Source: Alistipes sp. (GTDB lineage Bacteria > Bacteroidota > Bacteroidia > Bacteroidales > Rikenellaceae). From it: a stretch of DNA of 32,180 bases. A model generated the notes under the pieces. The model made no database searches. It had not been told where the DNA came from and worked only from the letters and a program-made list of their open reading frames with translations. How positions within the stretch are numbered: the first letter of the stretch is position 1; the number at the start of each line of letters is the position of its first letter. The translations under genes were made by a program, and so were the position numbers. The stretch spans positions 1 through 32,180 of the forward strand of contig JAFYWG010000054.1 in the NCBI GenBank assembly GCA_017558115.1. Reading direction: 5' to 3'. This document shows positions 1-8,045 of the stretch, in pieces.

Positions 1-124
1 AAGGCTTTGTGAAGTACTGACGACGACGAAGCTCCTTCAAAACGCCTGTACGCTCATACTTTCTCTTAAACTTCTTGAGGGCGCGCTCGATGTTCTCTCC
101 CTCCTTAACGGGCATGATAATCAT
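1..124 (-). CDS. rpsU: 30S ribosomal protein bS21 (partial, C-terminus outside window)
   Basis: This is the N-terminal 41 residues of ribosomal protein bS21 of the small subunit. The translation begins MIIMPVKEGENIERALKKFK and continues with the basic stretch RKYERTGVLKELRRRQYFTKP, which fits the short, Lys/Arg-rich bS21 family closely. The start at 124 gives the usual MII.PVKEG N-terminus; an internal ATG nine bases further in (MPVKEG) is less likely. The C-terminal part lies beyond the left edge. No Shine-Dalgarno sequence precedes the ATG; the leader is A-rich. In other Bacteroidota rpsU often heads a cluster with a tyrosine recombinase, a hibernation factor, tuf and secE, but that cluster would lie outside this window. 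The gap upstream is strongly structured and is listed separately. Confidence 0.93.
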   Translation of the reverse strand, partial: MIIMPVKEGENIERALKKFKRKYERTGVLKELRRRQYFTKP

Positions 125-319
125 AATCTTATTCTTTTTTTAGTTATACTCTGTTTTATATTGGGCATCTATTGGGCTTGCCCGCTCCCCGAGTCTTTAA
201 GGAAAGACTCCTTACCGCATATTTTATGGTTTGCCAACCGCTGGAGTTGCCTCCGATTGCCTTGCAACCTCGGGCTATAATATGCAGATATCTACTCGGT
301 GGTTGTTCCCGCGAGCTTA
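125..319 (-). promoter_or_regulatory. Structured intergenic/leader region upstream of rpsU
   Basis: This is the 195-base gap between the helix-hairpin-helix gene and rpsU, both on the minus strand. A 7-bp long-range stem can form between 217-223 (GCATATT) and 279-285 (AATATGC). It encloses a GAG-TTGC/GCAA-CTC helix with one bulged base and a short GGTT/AACC hairpin. Next to it, 191-210 is a perfect 8-bp hairpin, GAGTCTTT/AAAGACTC with a 4-base loop. The octamer TATTGGGC is repeated at 159-166 and 170-177. No consensus TAnnTTTG promoter box is visible on the minus strand here. The region could be a 3' end for the upstream operon, a leader controlling bS21, or both. The folding was done by eye. 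Confidence 0.4.
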
Positions 320-1396
320 TTACTCCTGCGGGAAACTAAAGTCGAGATAGGGTGCAATACGTGCTGCCTCCTCACTTGAAAATATGTCATCTTCAATCAT
401 CTCTTCTAAGTTACTCCAACCTCCTTTCAATTCTCTGTTGTTAACAATTCGCCTGAGCATGCGGTTCGAAATATATGGATGAACCTCCATCTCTTTTGGG
501 CGTGCAAAGTTAATATTAATTTTTTTAATTTTAGCACTATCGCAGTAAATTTGTGGTAAAATTCTTTGAAAATTCTCCTCTGTAACCACTTTTAGCTCCA
601 AAATCTGGCTAACTGAGTGGTATCCACCCAGCAAATCGCGATAAAAAAGTATGTGCGACGCACTTTTCGCTCCTATGCCCATCACCTTGCAGAGCGTCAC
701 AGAGTCGGTGCTATTTAATTCAATGGGGAACTCCACGCGCTCCTCAAGGTGGGCGGGAAGGGTGTCGCGTGGCTCAAATATTATGTAGGGGCGTAGGCGT
801 GCTGCCATTGCAGAATCCACGGCGTAGCACTCTTCAAACTCCTCGATAGAGCGGTAGCCACCAATCATCTTGCGGTAGTTTACTATTAGCTCCGCCTGGC
901 GCACCGAGAAGCCTATGCCGCGCAGAAAGGTCGTACCCACGGTGTCGAGCTTAAATGGGCTTAGTGCAATAGTTGCTGTGTGCCTCTCCCTTGGCGTTGA
1001 GTCAAACTCCTTGGGTTGGAACTGATACTCCTTACCTATTATTATATATGGCTCGAGTAGGAAGTAGAGCGAGTCGGTCATGTTGTAGCATAGCGCAAGG
1101 TCCTCCTTCACGCGGTACACCTTGCCCGCCTCGCGCCAGCGTATGATGCTTACGGCAATGTCGCGTGGCACGCCCGCTGAGATAAGTGTGCGGTAGTCCG
1201 CTGTGTTGGGGTCAAACGTCGAAAATGATAGTGTGTCGTACGCCGCGACGCTCTCGACATGCTCGATGCTCTCATTCGGTGCACTCTTTGAGTATCTATC
1301 CTCGGGGCGCGCAACCATCACCACCACGATGATGATAATCACCAGCGTAAGCAGCAACAGAACTCCGCGAATATGTTGTTTCGTGCGCTCCTGCAT
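320..1396 (-). CDS. Membrane-anchored helix-hairpin-helix (ComEA-like) protein
   Basis: This 358-residue protein has one N-terminal membrane segment (about residues 10-30, rich in Leu, Ile and Val) followed by repeated helix-hairpin-helix units. Repeats are visible around residues 65-120, 150-205, 220-280 and 290-350, each with a GxG-type hairpin (for example RGIGFS and MGIGAKSAS) followed by a region like GGYRSIEEF, GGYHSVSQI or GGWSNLEEM. Such units bind DNA non-specifically in ComEA, but a role in DNA uptake is not shown here. The chosen ATG at 1396 lies 2 bases after the stop of the upstream decarboxylase gene, so the two are probably co-transcribed. An in-frame GTG at 1405 would overlap that gene and is less likely. 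The exact cellular role is unknown. Confidence 0.8.
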   Translation of the reverse strand: MQERTKQHIRGVLLLLTLVIIIIVVVMVARPEDRYSKSAPNESIEHVESVAAYDTLSFSTFDPNTADYRTLISAGVPRDIAVSIIRWREAGKVYRVKEDLALCYNMTDSLYFLLEPYIIIGKEYQFQPKEFDSTPRERHTATIALSPFKLDTVGTTFLRGIGFSVRQAELIVNYRKMIGGYRSIEEFEECYAVDSAMAARLRPYIIFEPRDTLPAHLEERVEFPIELNSTDSVTLCKVMGIGAKSASHILFYRDLLGGYHSVSQILELKVVTEENFQRILPQIYCDSAKIKKININFARPKEMEVHPYISNRMLRRIVNNRELKGGWSNLEEMIEDDIFSSEEAARIAPYLDFSFPQE

Positions 1397-1398
1397 CC

Positions 1399-3243
1399 CT
1401 ACCACTCTGCAGTGTCGCTAAGCAGTAGTGTGCGGTAGCGACATGATGGAGACTCTATAAACTCGCCGAGGCCATACTCCGCCCAGCGCCTATCTACAAG
1501 GGCTATGGTCTCGGGTGACGATGTCACAGCATTGGGGAAGCGCTTGGGGTTGTTGCCATAACCTGGGCGCTTCGAGCGCGCATCGATTATCATCGTATTG
1601 CGTGAAATGGTTATATCGCGCTTAGGGTCGCAGTTTGCCGCCGCAATCCATAGTAGATCGCTTGCGGTCATAGCCTCGCGAGCGCCATTGTCAAAGACAA
1701 CGACATACTTTGCCCCATGCCAGCCATTTGTGTCGAGATACTCTTCAACATCAACCCTCTCTCGCCACTCACTTTCGGCAAAGAGAATGAGAAGTCCTAA
1801 TGCCTCGAGGTATTCGCCATTATAGTCGGCAACTCCTCCCGCGGGTTGCATTGTTACGGGTATTGCTTGCTGTAAGGGTCTCTCGGCGAGATCTACGTTT
1901 GTTAGGTCTATGGCGAGCTTCGAACCGTAACCCATGGTGGGCGTCGTGTGGTCGAGAACGTCGAGGATACCCTCCGAGAAGATAAGGTCACGCTCAAAAT
2001 CGATGCTATGCAATCGTCTAAACACCTCATCCTTCGAGCGTATATTACACTCCTCAGATGCTATAACCATATACTTATTGAACATCATTTGTCCTGCACC
2101 CCAAAGTCCCTGTGCCACCTTTGCCGCTTGTCCCTCGTAGCGCTTGGCGATGGATATGAGTGCGAGGTTGTGTGCTGTACCCTCCATAGGCATGTAGAGG
2201 TCGCGTACCTCTGGCTGCATGACAAGGCGTATGGGGGCAAGGAATATGCGCTCCGTAGCCTTTGCGATGTAGGCATCCTCCATCGGGGGCACACCCACGA
2301 TAGTGGCGGGGTAGACAGCATCGCGGCGTGATGTTATAGCCTCGATATGGAAGCGTGGGTATAGGTCTGTAAGCGAGTAGAAGCCCGTATGATCACCAAA
2401 TGGACCCTCCACGGTGAGAGGTTCTGTGGGGTCTACATAGCCCTCGAGTACAAAGTCGCAGTCGGCGGGCACCCATATGTCGTTTGTCAAGCACTTGACC
2501 ATCTTCACCGGCTTTTGGCGTAGCATGCCTGCAAGGAGCATCTCGTCCATATTGTCGGGCATGGGGGCAGTAGCCGAGTAGGTGTAGACGGGGTCGCCGC
2601 CAATAGCCACACTCACGGGCATGCGCTTGCCGAGGCGTTTGTAGCCGTCGTAGTGGCGCGCACCAGTCTTATGGCGATGCCAGTGCATACCCGTTGTGCA
2701 CTTATCGAATATCTGCATGCGGTACATACCCATGTTGGGCGTGCCAGTCTCGGGATCCTTGGTGCATACCATGGGGAAGGTGACAAAGGCGCCACCATCC
2801 GAGGGCCACGATGTGATGATGGGGAGCTTTGCGAGGTCTACCTCCTCACCGCGCCATACCACCTCCTGACACTCTCCACGGCCGCTGCTCTTGCGTGGAA
2901 ACCACTTAGCCACGTCGTTGAGTAGGGGTAGCATACGTAGCTTATCCATAAGCGTATTCTTTGGTGTCATCACCTCCTTAAGCAGGTTGTCGATACGCTT
3001 GGATATATCGCTTAAGTCGTTGACGCCGAGAGCCATTGCCATGCGCTTGTCGGAACCCATCATGTTCATAAGAACAGGGTAGTCCGTGCCCGTATTCTCG
3101 AAGAGTAGTGCCTTGCCGCCACCCTCGCTCTTCGATATGCGGTCCGTGATCTCCGTAATCTCGAAGCGCGTATCTACCTTTGTGGTGATACGCTGTAGCT
3201 CTCCCGCAGCCTCAAGTTTTGTGATATACTCTCGTAGCCTCAT
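1399..3243 (-). CDS. UbiD-family prenylated-FMN decarboxylase (menaquinone biosynthesis type)
   Basis: This 614-residue protein belongs to the UbiD/3-octaprenyl-4-hydroxybenzoate carboxy-lyase family. It carries the typical blocks GPFGDHTGFYSLTDLYP, ATIVGVPPMED and TPTMGYGSKLAIDLT, and it has the length of the longer Bacteroidota menaquinone-type members. Family members use prenylated FMN made by a UbiX partner to decarboxylate aromatic acids. In bacteria that make menaquinone rather than ubiquinone, the expected role is decarboxylation in menaquinone synthesis, but the substrate cannot be read from the sequence. The gene starts 19 bases after kdsD and ends just before the helix-hairpin-helix gene, so it sits inside the lon-kds operon. 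No ubiX is in the window. Confidence 0.88.
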   Translation of the reverse strand: MRLREYITKLEAAGELQRITTKVDTRFEITEITDRISKSEGGGKALLFENTGTDYPVLMNMMGSDKRMAMALGVNDLSDISKRIDNLLKEVMTPKNTLMDKLRMLPLLNDVAKWFPRKSSGRGECQEVVWRGEEVDLAKLPIITSWPSDGGAFVTFPMVCTKDPETGTPNMGMYRMQIFDKCTTGMHWHRHKTGARHYDGYKRLGKRMPVSVAIGGDPVYTYSATAPMPDNMDEMLLAGMLRQKPVKMVKCLTNDIWVPADCDFVLEGYVDPTEPLTVEGPFGDHTGFYSLTDLYPRFHIEAITSRRDAVYPATIVGVPPMEDAYIAKATERIFLAPIRLVMQPEVRDLYMPMEGTAHNLALISIAKRYEGQAAKVAQGLWGAGQMMFNKYMVIASEECNIRSKDEVFRRLHSIDFERDLIFSEGILDVLDHTTPTMGYGSKLAIDLTNVDLAERPLQQAIPVTMQPAGGVADYNGEYLEALGLLILFAESEWRERVDVEEYLDTNGWHGAKYVVVFDNGAREAMTASDLLWIAAANCDPKRDITISRNTMIIDARSKRPGYGNNPKRFPNAVTSSPETIALVDRRWAEYGLGEFIESPSCRYRTLLLSDTAEW

Positions 3244-3262
3244 AGTCGTATGTTCTGCTTAG

Positions 3263-3871
3263 TTAGTTGTCGGTGTGTAGTCGTTTTTCGATGTAGCCTC
3301 CGGGGTGTAGGCGCGCAAAGTCTGTCGCTTGAAACCCCCTAAGTTCGATGAGTGCCGCAGCTATGGCGTCGCCAAGTGCTATCTGCAGCGTTGTGGATGC
3401 CGTGGGTACAATGTCGAGTATTGAGCCCTCCTCCTCCACGCGTGTGCTGAGGATGATGTCGGCATGATGCGCAAGTGATGAGTGGGCCGATGCTGTCATG
3501 GCGATAGTAGCGCTACCGTTGGTTTTTGCATACTCTGCCACGCGCACCACCTCCTCTGTCTCGCCCGAGTAGGATAGTGCCAAGAGCACATCCTCGGGTG
3601 CAATGATGCCGAGGTCGCCATGCAGTGCCTCAGCGGCATGTAGGAATATGGCACGTGTGCCCGTGCTTGTTAGTGTCGCTGCAATCTTGCGCGCTACATG
3701 TCCGCTCTTGCCTATGCCCGTTACGATAAGCCTACCGCGACACGCTGCAATAAGCTTCACGGCCTGTGTGAAACTATCGTCGAGGCGCGCTTCAAGGGCT
3801 TCGAGTGCGCGTATCTCTTTAGCTATTGCACTGCGACCTATAGCCACTATGCTTTCATTGGGATTTTTCAT
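3263..3871 (-). CDS. kdsD: Arabinose-5-phosphate isomerase, SIS domain only
   Basis: This 202-residue protein is a SIS-domain sugar isomerase of the KpsF/GutQ/KdsD family. It interconverts ribulose 5-phosphate and arabinose 5-phosphate, the first step to Kdo. Family signatures are VTGIGKSGHVARKIAATLTS, the T-G-T-x-A-x-F-L-H-x-x-E-A-x-H-G-D block, SYSGETEEV and LHPGG near the end. Escherichia coli KdsD has about 328 residues because two CBS domains follow the SIS domain; both are absent here. SIS-only isomerases are known in Bacteroides. The start at 3871 (MKNPNES) lies 10 bases after the kdsA stop and is preceded by a run of eight C. A longer frame reading back into kdsA is ignored because it would overlap a conserved gene. 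The kdsA neighbour supports the assignment. Confidence 0.88.
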   Translation of the reverse strand: MKNPNESIVAIGRSAIAKEIRALEALEARLDDSFTQAVKLIAACRGRLIVTGIGKSGHVARKIAATLTSTGTRAIFLHAAEALHGDLGIIAPEDVLLALSYSGETEEVVRVAEYAKTNGSATIAMTASAHSSLAHHADIILSTRVEEEGSILDIVPTASTTLQIALGDAIAAALIELRGFQATDFARLHPGGYIEKRLHTDN

Positions 3872-3881
3872 TGGGGGGGGA

Positions 3882-4637
3882 TTATAATAGCCTCTCGATG
3901 AGAGATTGTAGTTTTGTGATATGTAGTGAGTTAGCTCCGTCGCATAGAGCATCCTCGGGTGTGGGATGCACCTCGAAGAAGTAACCATTTGCGCCGAAGG
4001 CCTTTGCGGCGAGTGCCATCGACTCGATATATCGGCTGTCGCCACCACTATGTGAGCCATTAGCACCAGGTCGCTGCACCGAGTGTGTGCAGTCCATGAC
4101 CACGATAGGTGCCATCTCGCGCATGGTGGTAATGTTGCGGAAGTCTACCACGAGGTTGTTGTAGCCAAACATATTGCCGCGCTCGGTTAGCCACACCTCC
4201 TTTGCTCCGCTCTCCATGGCCTTGATGTAGGCATGGCGCATATCCTCCGCCGAGAGCATCTGCCCCTTTTTAATGTTTACAACCTTTGCATGTCGTGCTG
4301 CCGCAGCAATGAGGTCAGTCTGGCGCGATAGGAGCGCTGGAATTTGAACAATGTCTGCTACTTGGCTCACGGGCTCTGCCTGCCATGCCTCGTGTATGTC
4401 GGTTGTTATGCGTAGCCCATATCGGCTCTTCGCCTCGGCCAGCATCTCAAGACCGCGCTCCATGCCCACACCGCGATATGAGCCTATCGAGGTGCGATTA
4501 GCCTTGTCGAAGGAGGCCTTAAGCACGATGTTGGTGCCGAGTGTGGCGTTGATACTCGCTATGTGACGTGCCACCTCGTCGAGCACATCGTTTGGCTCGA
4601 TGACGCAGGGACCTGCTATGATTGTCGGCATACTCAT
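3882..4637 (-). CDS. kdsA: 3-deoxy-8-phosphooctulonate (Kdo-8-phosphate) synthase
   Basis: This 251-residue enzyme condenses phosphoenolpyruvate with arabinose 5-phosphate to give Kdo 8-phosphate in the cytoplasm. Family blocks are AGPCVIE at residues 8-14, KASFDKANR, TDIHEAWQAEPV, IPALLSRQTDL, KKGQ and FGYNNLVVDFR. Cys11 in the GPC motif, the His in DCTHSVQ, the Glu in FFEVHP and the Asp in ALCDGAN match the four metal ligands of the metal-dependent class (Aquifex aeolicus type); E. coli has Asn at the Cys position. The protein is therefore predicted to need a divalent metal. It lies between kdsB (21-base gap) and kdsD (10-base gap) in the same operon. Confidence 0.96.
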   Translation of the reverse strand: MSMPTIIAGPCVIEPNDVLDEVARHIASINATLGTNIVLKASFDKANRTSIGSYRGVGMERGLEMLAEAKSRYGLRITTDIHEAWQAEPVSQVADIVQIPALLSRQTDLIAAAARHAKVVNIKKGQMLSAEDMRHAYIKAMESGAKEVWLTERGNMFGYNNLVVDFRNITTMREMAPIVVMDCTHSVQRPGANGSHSGGDSRYIESMALAAKAFGANGYFFEVHPTPEDALCDGANSLHITKLQSLIERLL

Positions 4638-4658
4638 GTTAGCAAAAGGGGTGTAGCG

Positions 4659-5408
4659 TTATAACTCTTTGAGGAGTTCTTCGGCGTGTGCCAAATCTTC
4701 GGGGGTGTCGATGCCTATCGTTGCAAAGGATGTCTCGGCAACGCTTATCGTGTAGCCATGTTCCAGCCAGCGCAACTGCTCTAACTTCTCGGTGCGCTCC
4801 AATGGCGTAGTCTCGAGCGTAGTTATGGCTCGCAATACGTCTGGGCGAAAGGCATATATGCCGAGGTGCTTGAGGTAGGTGTGGTTGTTAAGCCACTCTT
4901 GCGTTGCAATATCACGCTGATAGGGTATTGCGCTACGCGAGAAGTAGAGGGCGCGTCCCCTGCGGTCGGTCACCACCTTCACGTTGTTGGGGTTGAGTAG
5001 TGCCTCCATGCCATCCTCCGCCGTTAAGGGCTTCGCGAGCGTTGCAATATCTGTCGCGGGGTCGTCGAAGCAGCTAAGTAGAGCCTCGATATGCTCCATA
5101 CGGATAAAGGGCTCGTCACCCTGCACGTTAATCACTATGTCGTAGTCGCCGCCCATCTTCTTTAGCGCCTCGGCACAGCGGTCTGTGCCCGAACGATGCT
5201 CCGTAGATGTCATGATGGCTCTACCGCAAAAGCGCTCCACCTCCTCGGCTATGCGTATATCGTCTGTCGCCACCACCACACTCTCCACCACGGCATGTAC
5301 GGCCTCGTAAACTCGCTCGATGATACTCTTACGGCCAAGCTTTTGTAGAGGCTTGGCCGGAAGTCTTGTCGAAGAGTAGCGTGCTGGTATGATGGCTGCG
5401 ACTCTCAT
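4659..5408 (-). CDS. kdsB: CMP-Kdo synthetase (3-deoxy-manno-octulosonate cytidylyltransferase)
   Basis: This 249-residue enzyme activates Kdo with CTP to CMP-Kdo, the donor for Kdo transfer to lipid A. The N-terminus AAIIPARYSSTRLPAKPL is the nucleotide-binding signature of the family. VVVATDDIRIAEE, the MTSTEHRSGTDR block and INVQGDEPFI are also typical, and the length matches the usual 245-255 residues. The gene starts 4 bases after the lon stop codon and precedes kdsA, so lon and the kds genes are almost certainly on one transcript. The phosphatase step (kdsC) is not in the window. Confidence 0.96.
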   Translation of the reverse strand: MRVAAIIPARYSSTRLPAKPLQKLGRKSIIERVYEAVHAVVESVVVATDDIRIAEEVERFCGRAIMTSTEHRSGTDRCAEALKKMGGDYDIVINVQGDEPFIRMEHIEALLSCFDDPATDIATLAKPLTAEDGMEALLNPNNVKVVTDRRGRALYFSRSAIPYQRDIATQEWLNNHTYLKHLGIYAFRPDVLRAITTLETTPLERTEKLEQLRWLEHGYTISVAETSFATIGIDTPEDLAHAEELLKEL

Positions 5409-5412
5409 TATC

Positions 5413-7830
5413 TTACTTTAGGGCGAGGCGCAAAACCTCGTCGTTGGTATTTACGAAGTGGAAGGTGAGACCCTCAAGGTACTCAGCCTTAATCTCCTCG
5501 ATATCCTTGCGGTTCTCCTCCGAGAGGATAAGCTCCTGGATGCCTGCGCGCTTTGCGGCGAGGATCTTCTCGCGGATGCCACCTACGGCAGTTACGCGGC
5601 CACGGAGCGTTGTCTCGCCAGTCATTGCTATGCGCTCCTTGACCTCGCGACCTGTATATGTCGAGGCGATAGAAGTCACCATGGTGATACCCGCCGATGG
5701 GCCATCCTTGGGTACTGCACCCTCGGGAACGTGGATGTTGAGATCCCACTCCTCGAACATCTTGCGGTCGATGCCGAGCTCTGTGTGGTGTGCCATAACC
5801 CACTCGTAGGCGATGGTTGCCGACTCCTTCATCACGTCACCCAGGTTGCCCGTGAGGTTAATCTTGCCCTTACCAGGTGTGAGGATAGACTCGATGTAGA
5901 GAATGTCGCCACCCACCTCGGTCCATGCAAGACCAGTAACCACGCCGCGCATGCCAGCGATGTCGTAGCGATCGTTGAGGAACTTAGGCTTGCCGAGCAT
6001 AGTCTCCACGTGCTCCTTGCCCACCACGGGAGTGTACTCCTGCTCGAAGGCAACGGCCTTGGCACGATTGCGAGCCATCTTTGCCACCATCTTATCGAGG
6101 GTACGTACGCCCGACTCGCGAGTGTAGTCCTCGATGACCTGCACGATAGCCTCATCGGTGATGTTGAACTGCTCGTCGGTGATACCGTGAGCCTCGCGCT
6201 GCTTGCGGATGAGGTGCTCGCGTGCAATCTGCACCTTATCCTCAAGGATGTAACCAGGGATGTTGATCATCTCCATACGGTCGCGGAGTGCAGATGATAT
6301 GTTGTTTACGTTGTTTGCCGTAGCGATAAAGAGTACCTTCGAGAGGTCATACTCTGTGTCGAGATAGTTATCGTGGAATGTGGTGTTCTGCTCAGGGTCG
6401 AGTACCTCCAAAAGAGCACTTGAGGGGTCACCATGGTTCGAGCGCGATACCTTGTCCACCTCATCGAGGATGATAACGGGGTTTGAAGCACCACAACGCT
6501 TAATGGTCTCGATGATACGACCAGGCATAGCACCGATATATGTGCGGCGGTGACCACGAATCTCCGACTCGTCGTGCAAGCCACCGAGCGATATGCGACC
6601 AAACTTGCGGCCAAGAGCCTCAGCTACCGACTTGCCGAGCGATGTCTTACCAACTCCCGGAGGGCCATAGAGGCAGAGGATGGGAGACTTAAGGTCGCCC
6701 TTGAGCTTAATGACAGCGAGGTGCTCCAAAAGACGCTCCTTAACCTCGTCGAGGCCGAAGTGATCCTTGTCCAACTGCTCGCGCACGGCCTTAAGGTCGA
6801 GACGATCCTCTGTCATCTCGTTCCATGGTAGGTCGAGCATAAGCTGCAAATAGTTGAGCTGCACGGAGTACTCGGCGATAGATGGATTCAGGCGCTCGAG
6901 CTTAGCCACCTCCTTGTCAAATAGTGCGGCGGTAGCCTCCGACCACTTTTTCTTCTTAGCCTCCTCGCGCAAACGCTCGATGTCGGCATCTACGCTGTCG
7001 CCCAACTCCTCCTGGATGACGCGTACCTGCTGCTGGAGGTAGTAGTCGCGCTGCTGCTTGTCGATATCCTGCTTTACACGCTGCTGTATGTCGTTTTTAA
7101 TCTCTGCCAACTGCTGCTCGCGCACCAATATTTCGAGCAGACGGCGTGCACGTGCCAAGAGGCCTGGTGCCTCGAGCAGATGCTGACGGTCGTCGTCCGA
7201 GAGCTCCATGTTGGTGCAGATGAAGTTAATCATCGCACGGCTCGAGTCGAGGTTCTTGATGGCAAATGCAGCCTCCTTGGGCATCGCCGAGGAGATGTCA
7301 ATGATGTTTAGCGTAACCTCCTTGATAGACTCCACAAGGGCCGTGAACTCCACATTCTTGGGGTCGGGCGTAGAGTCTTGTATTGGTGTTACGTTAGCCT
7401 TGAAGTATGGCTGTGTCATGGTGTACTCGCCAACCTCGATCTTGTCGAGACCTGCAAGGATGACAGTTAGGTTGCCATTGGGCATGTCGAGAATCTTGAG
7501 GATACGCGCCGATGTGCCGATCTTGTGCATATCGTCGGGCTGAGGATCCTCAATCTCGCTATCAACCTGTAGTACGGCACCGAGGATGCCACCCTCAGCA
7601 TCTACGGCACGTACAAGTGCGATAGACTTGGGGCGACCTACGGTGATGGGTGTTACCGAGCCGGGGAATATCACCGAGCTGCGGAGTGTAAGTATGGGCA
7701 AGACCTCGGGGATCTTAACATCCTCGATGATGTCGTCACCACCCGATATGATGGGTATTACCTGGTGTTTGCCATCGAAGAGGTCGGGCGTTAAGCCCAT
7801 CTCGTCAAATTCGTTCTTCTTGTTCTTCAT
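5413..7830 (-). CDS. lon: ATP-dependent protease Lon
   Basis: This 805-residue cytoplasmic protease degrades misfolded and regulatory proteins. The N-terminal substrate-binding domain (about 40-250) is followed by a coiled-coil region, an AAA+ domain with Walker A GPPGVGKTS at 389-397 and Walker B VIILDEVDK, and a C-terminal Ser-Lys protease domain. The catalytic serine is Ser712 in KDGPSAG and the catalytic lysine is Lys755 in GGIREK. The length is close to the E. coli protein (784). It is the first gene of the minus-strand operon. Upstream lie a TAnnTTTG box (7915-7922) and a hairpin in the untranslated leader. Confidence 0.97.
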   Translation of the reverse strand: MKNKKNEFDEMGLTPDLFDGKHQVIPIISGGDDIIEDVKIPEVLPILTLRSSVIFPGSVTPITVGRPKSIALVRAVDAEGGILGAVLQVDSEIEDPQPDDMHKIGTSARILKILDMPNGNLTVILAGLDKIEVGEYTMTQPYFKANVTPIQDSTPDPKNVEFTALVESIKEVTLNIIDISSAMPKEAAFAIKNLDSSRAMINFICTNMELSDDDRQHLLEAPGLLARARRLLEILVREQQLAEIKNDIQQRVKQDIDKQQRDYYLQQQVRVIQEELGDSVDADIERLREEAKKKKWSEATAALFDKEVAKLERLNPSIAEYSVQLNYLQLMLDLPWNEMTEDRLDLKAVREQLDKDHFGLDEVKERLLEHLAVIKLKGDLKSPILCLYGPPGVGKTSLGKSVAEALGRKFGRISLGGLHDESEIRGHRRTYIGAMPGRIIETIKRCGASNPVIILDEVDKVSRSNHGDPSSALLEVLDPEQNTTFHDNYLDTEYDLSKVLFIATANNVNNISSALRDRMEMINIPGYILEDKVQIAREHLIRKQREAHGITDEQFNITDEAIVQVIEDYTRESGVRTLDKMVAKMARNRAKAVAFEQEYTPVVGKEHVETMLGKPKFLNDRYDIAGMRGVVTGLAWTEVGGDILYIESILTPGKGKINLTGNLGDVMKESATIAYEWVMAHHTELGIDRKMFEEWDLNIHVPEGAVPKDGPSAGITMVTSIASTYTGREVKERIAMTGETTLRGRVTAVGGIREKILAAKRAGIQELILSEENRKDIEEIKAEYLEGLTFHFVNTNDEVLRLALK

Positions 7831-7861
7831 ATTTAGTTCTAATTTTCAATTCGTTATGTTG

Positions 7862-7892
7862 CTATCACCATGCCAACGAGGCGATGTGATAG
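7862..7892 (-). promoter_or_regulatory. Inverted repeat in the lon 5' leader
   Basis: CTATCAC at 7862-7868 and GTGATAG at 7886-7892 form a perfect 7-bp stem. Inside it, GCC/GGC forms a further 3-bp stem around AACGA, separated by a symmetric 3x3 internal loop. The element lies about 32 bases upstream of the lon ATG and downstream of the candidate promoter box, so it would be transcribed. It does not match the CIRCE heat-shock operator. It could be a protein operator or an RNA hairpin; the sequence does not decide. Confidence 0.4.
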
Positions 7893-7914
7893 GCCAATAT
7901 ATAATACAACGCGA

Positions 7915-7922
7915 CAAAATTA
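7915..7922 (-). promoter_or_regulatory. Candidate -7 promoter box of lon operon
   Basis: On the minus strand this reads TAATTTTG, a match to the Bacteroidota -7 consensus TAnnTTTG. No clear TTTG element is present at -33. The predicted start of transcription would leave a leader of about 75-80 bases before the lon ATG, including the inverted repeat at 7862-7892. Confidence 0.4.
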
Positions 7923-7990
7923 TGATTTATTTCATAGAAATAATAGCTTTTTTCGGCAATGTTTGTAACAATTTATTGACAATGTCGCAT

Positions 7991-8022
7991 AAAAAGAGGA
8001 GGTCGCATCGCTGCAACCTCCT
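7991..8022 (-). terminator. Rho-independent terminator of manC
   Basis: On the minus strand AGGAGGT pairs with ACCTCCT, extended inward by a T-G wobble and a GC/GC step to about 10 bp around a 6-base loop. A short spacer and five T (7995-7991) follow. It begins 23 bases after the manC stop codon, so manC is terminated before the lon promoter. Confidence 0.85.
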
Positions 8023-8045
8023 TGAATCTACTTTTGTCGTAGAGT

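Noticed and set aside
217-285. Possible tRNA: a 7-bp closing stem over 69 bases before rpsU
   Set aside because: The conserved T8, G18-G19 and T-loop TTC bases are not in place on either strand, the inner arms do not have 4-5-5 bp lengths, and there is no CCA end.
3872-4066. 65-residue N-terminal extension of the KdsD frame into kdsA
   Set aside because: It overlaps the conserved end of kdsA in another frame, and the SIS protein starts normally at MKNPNES.
5458-6297. 279-codon open frame on the plus strand opposite lon
   Set aside because: It is antisense to the conserved ATPase and protease domains of Lon, with no recognisable motifs or start signals.
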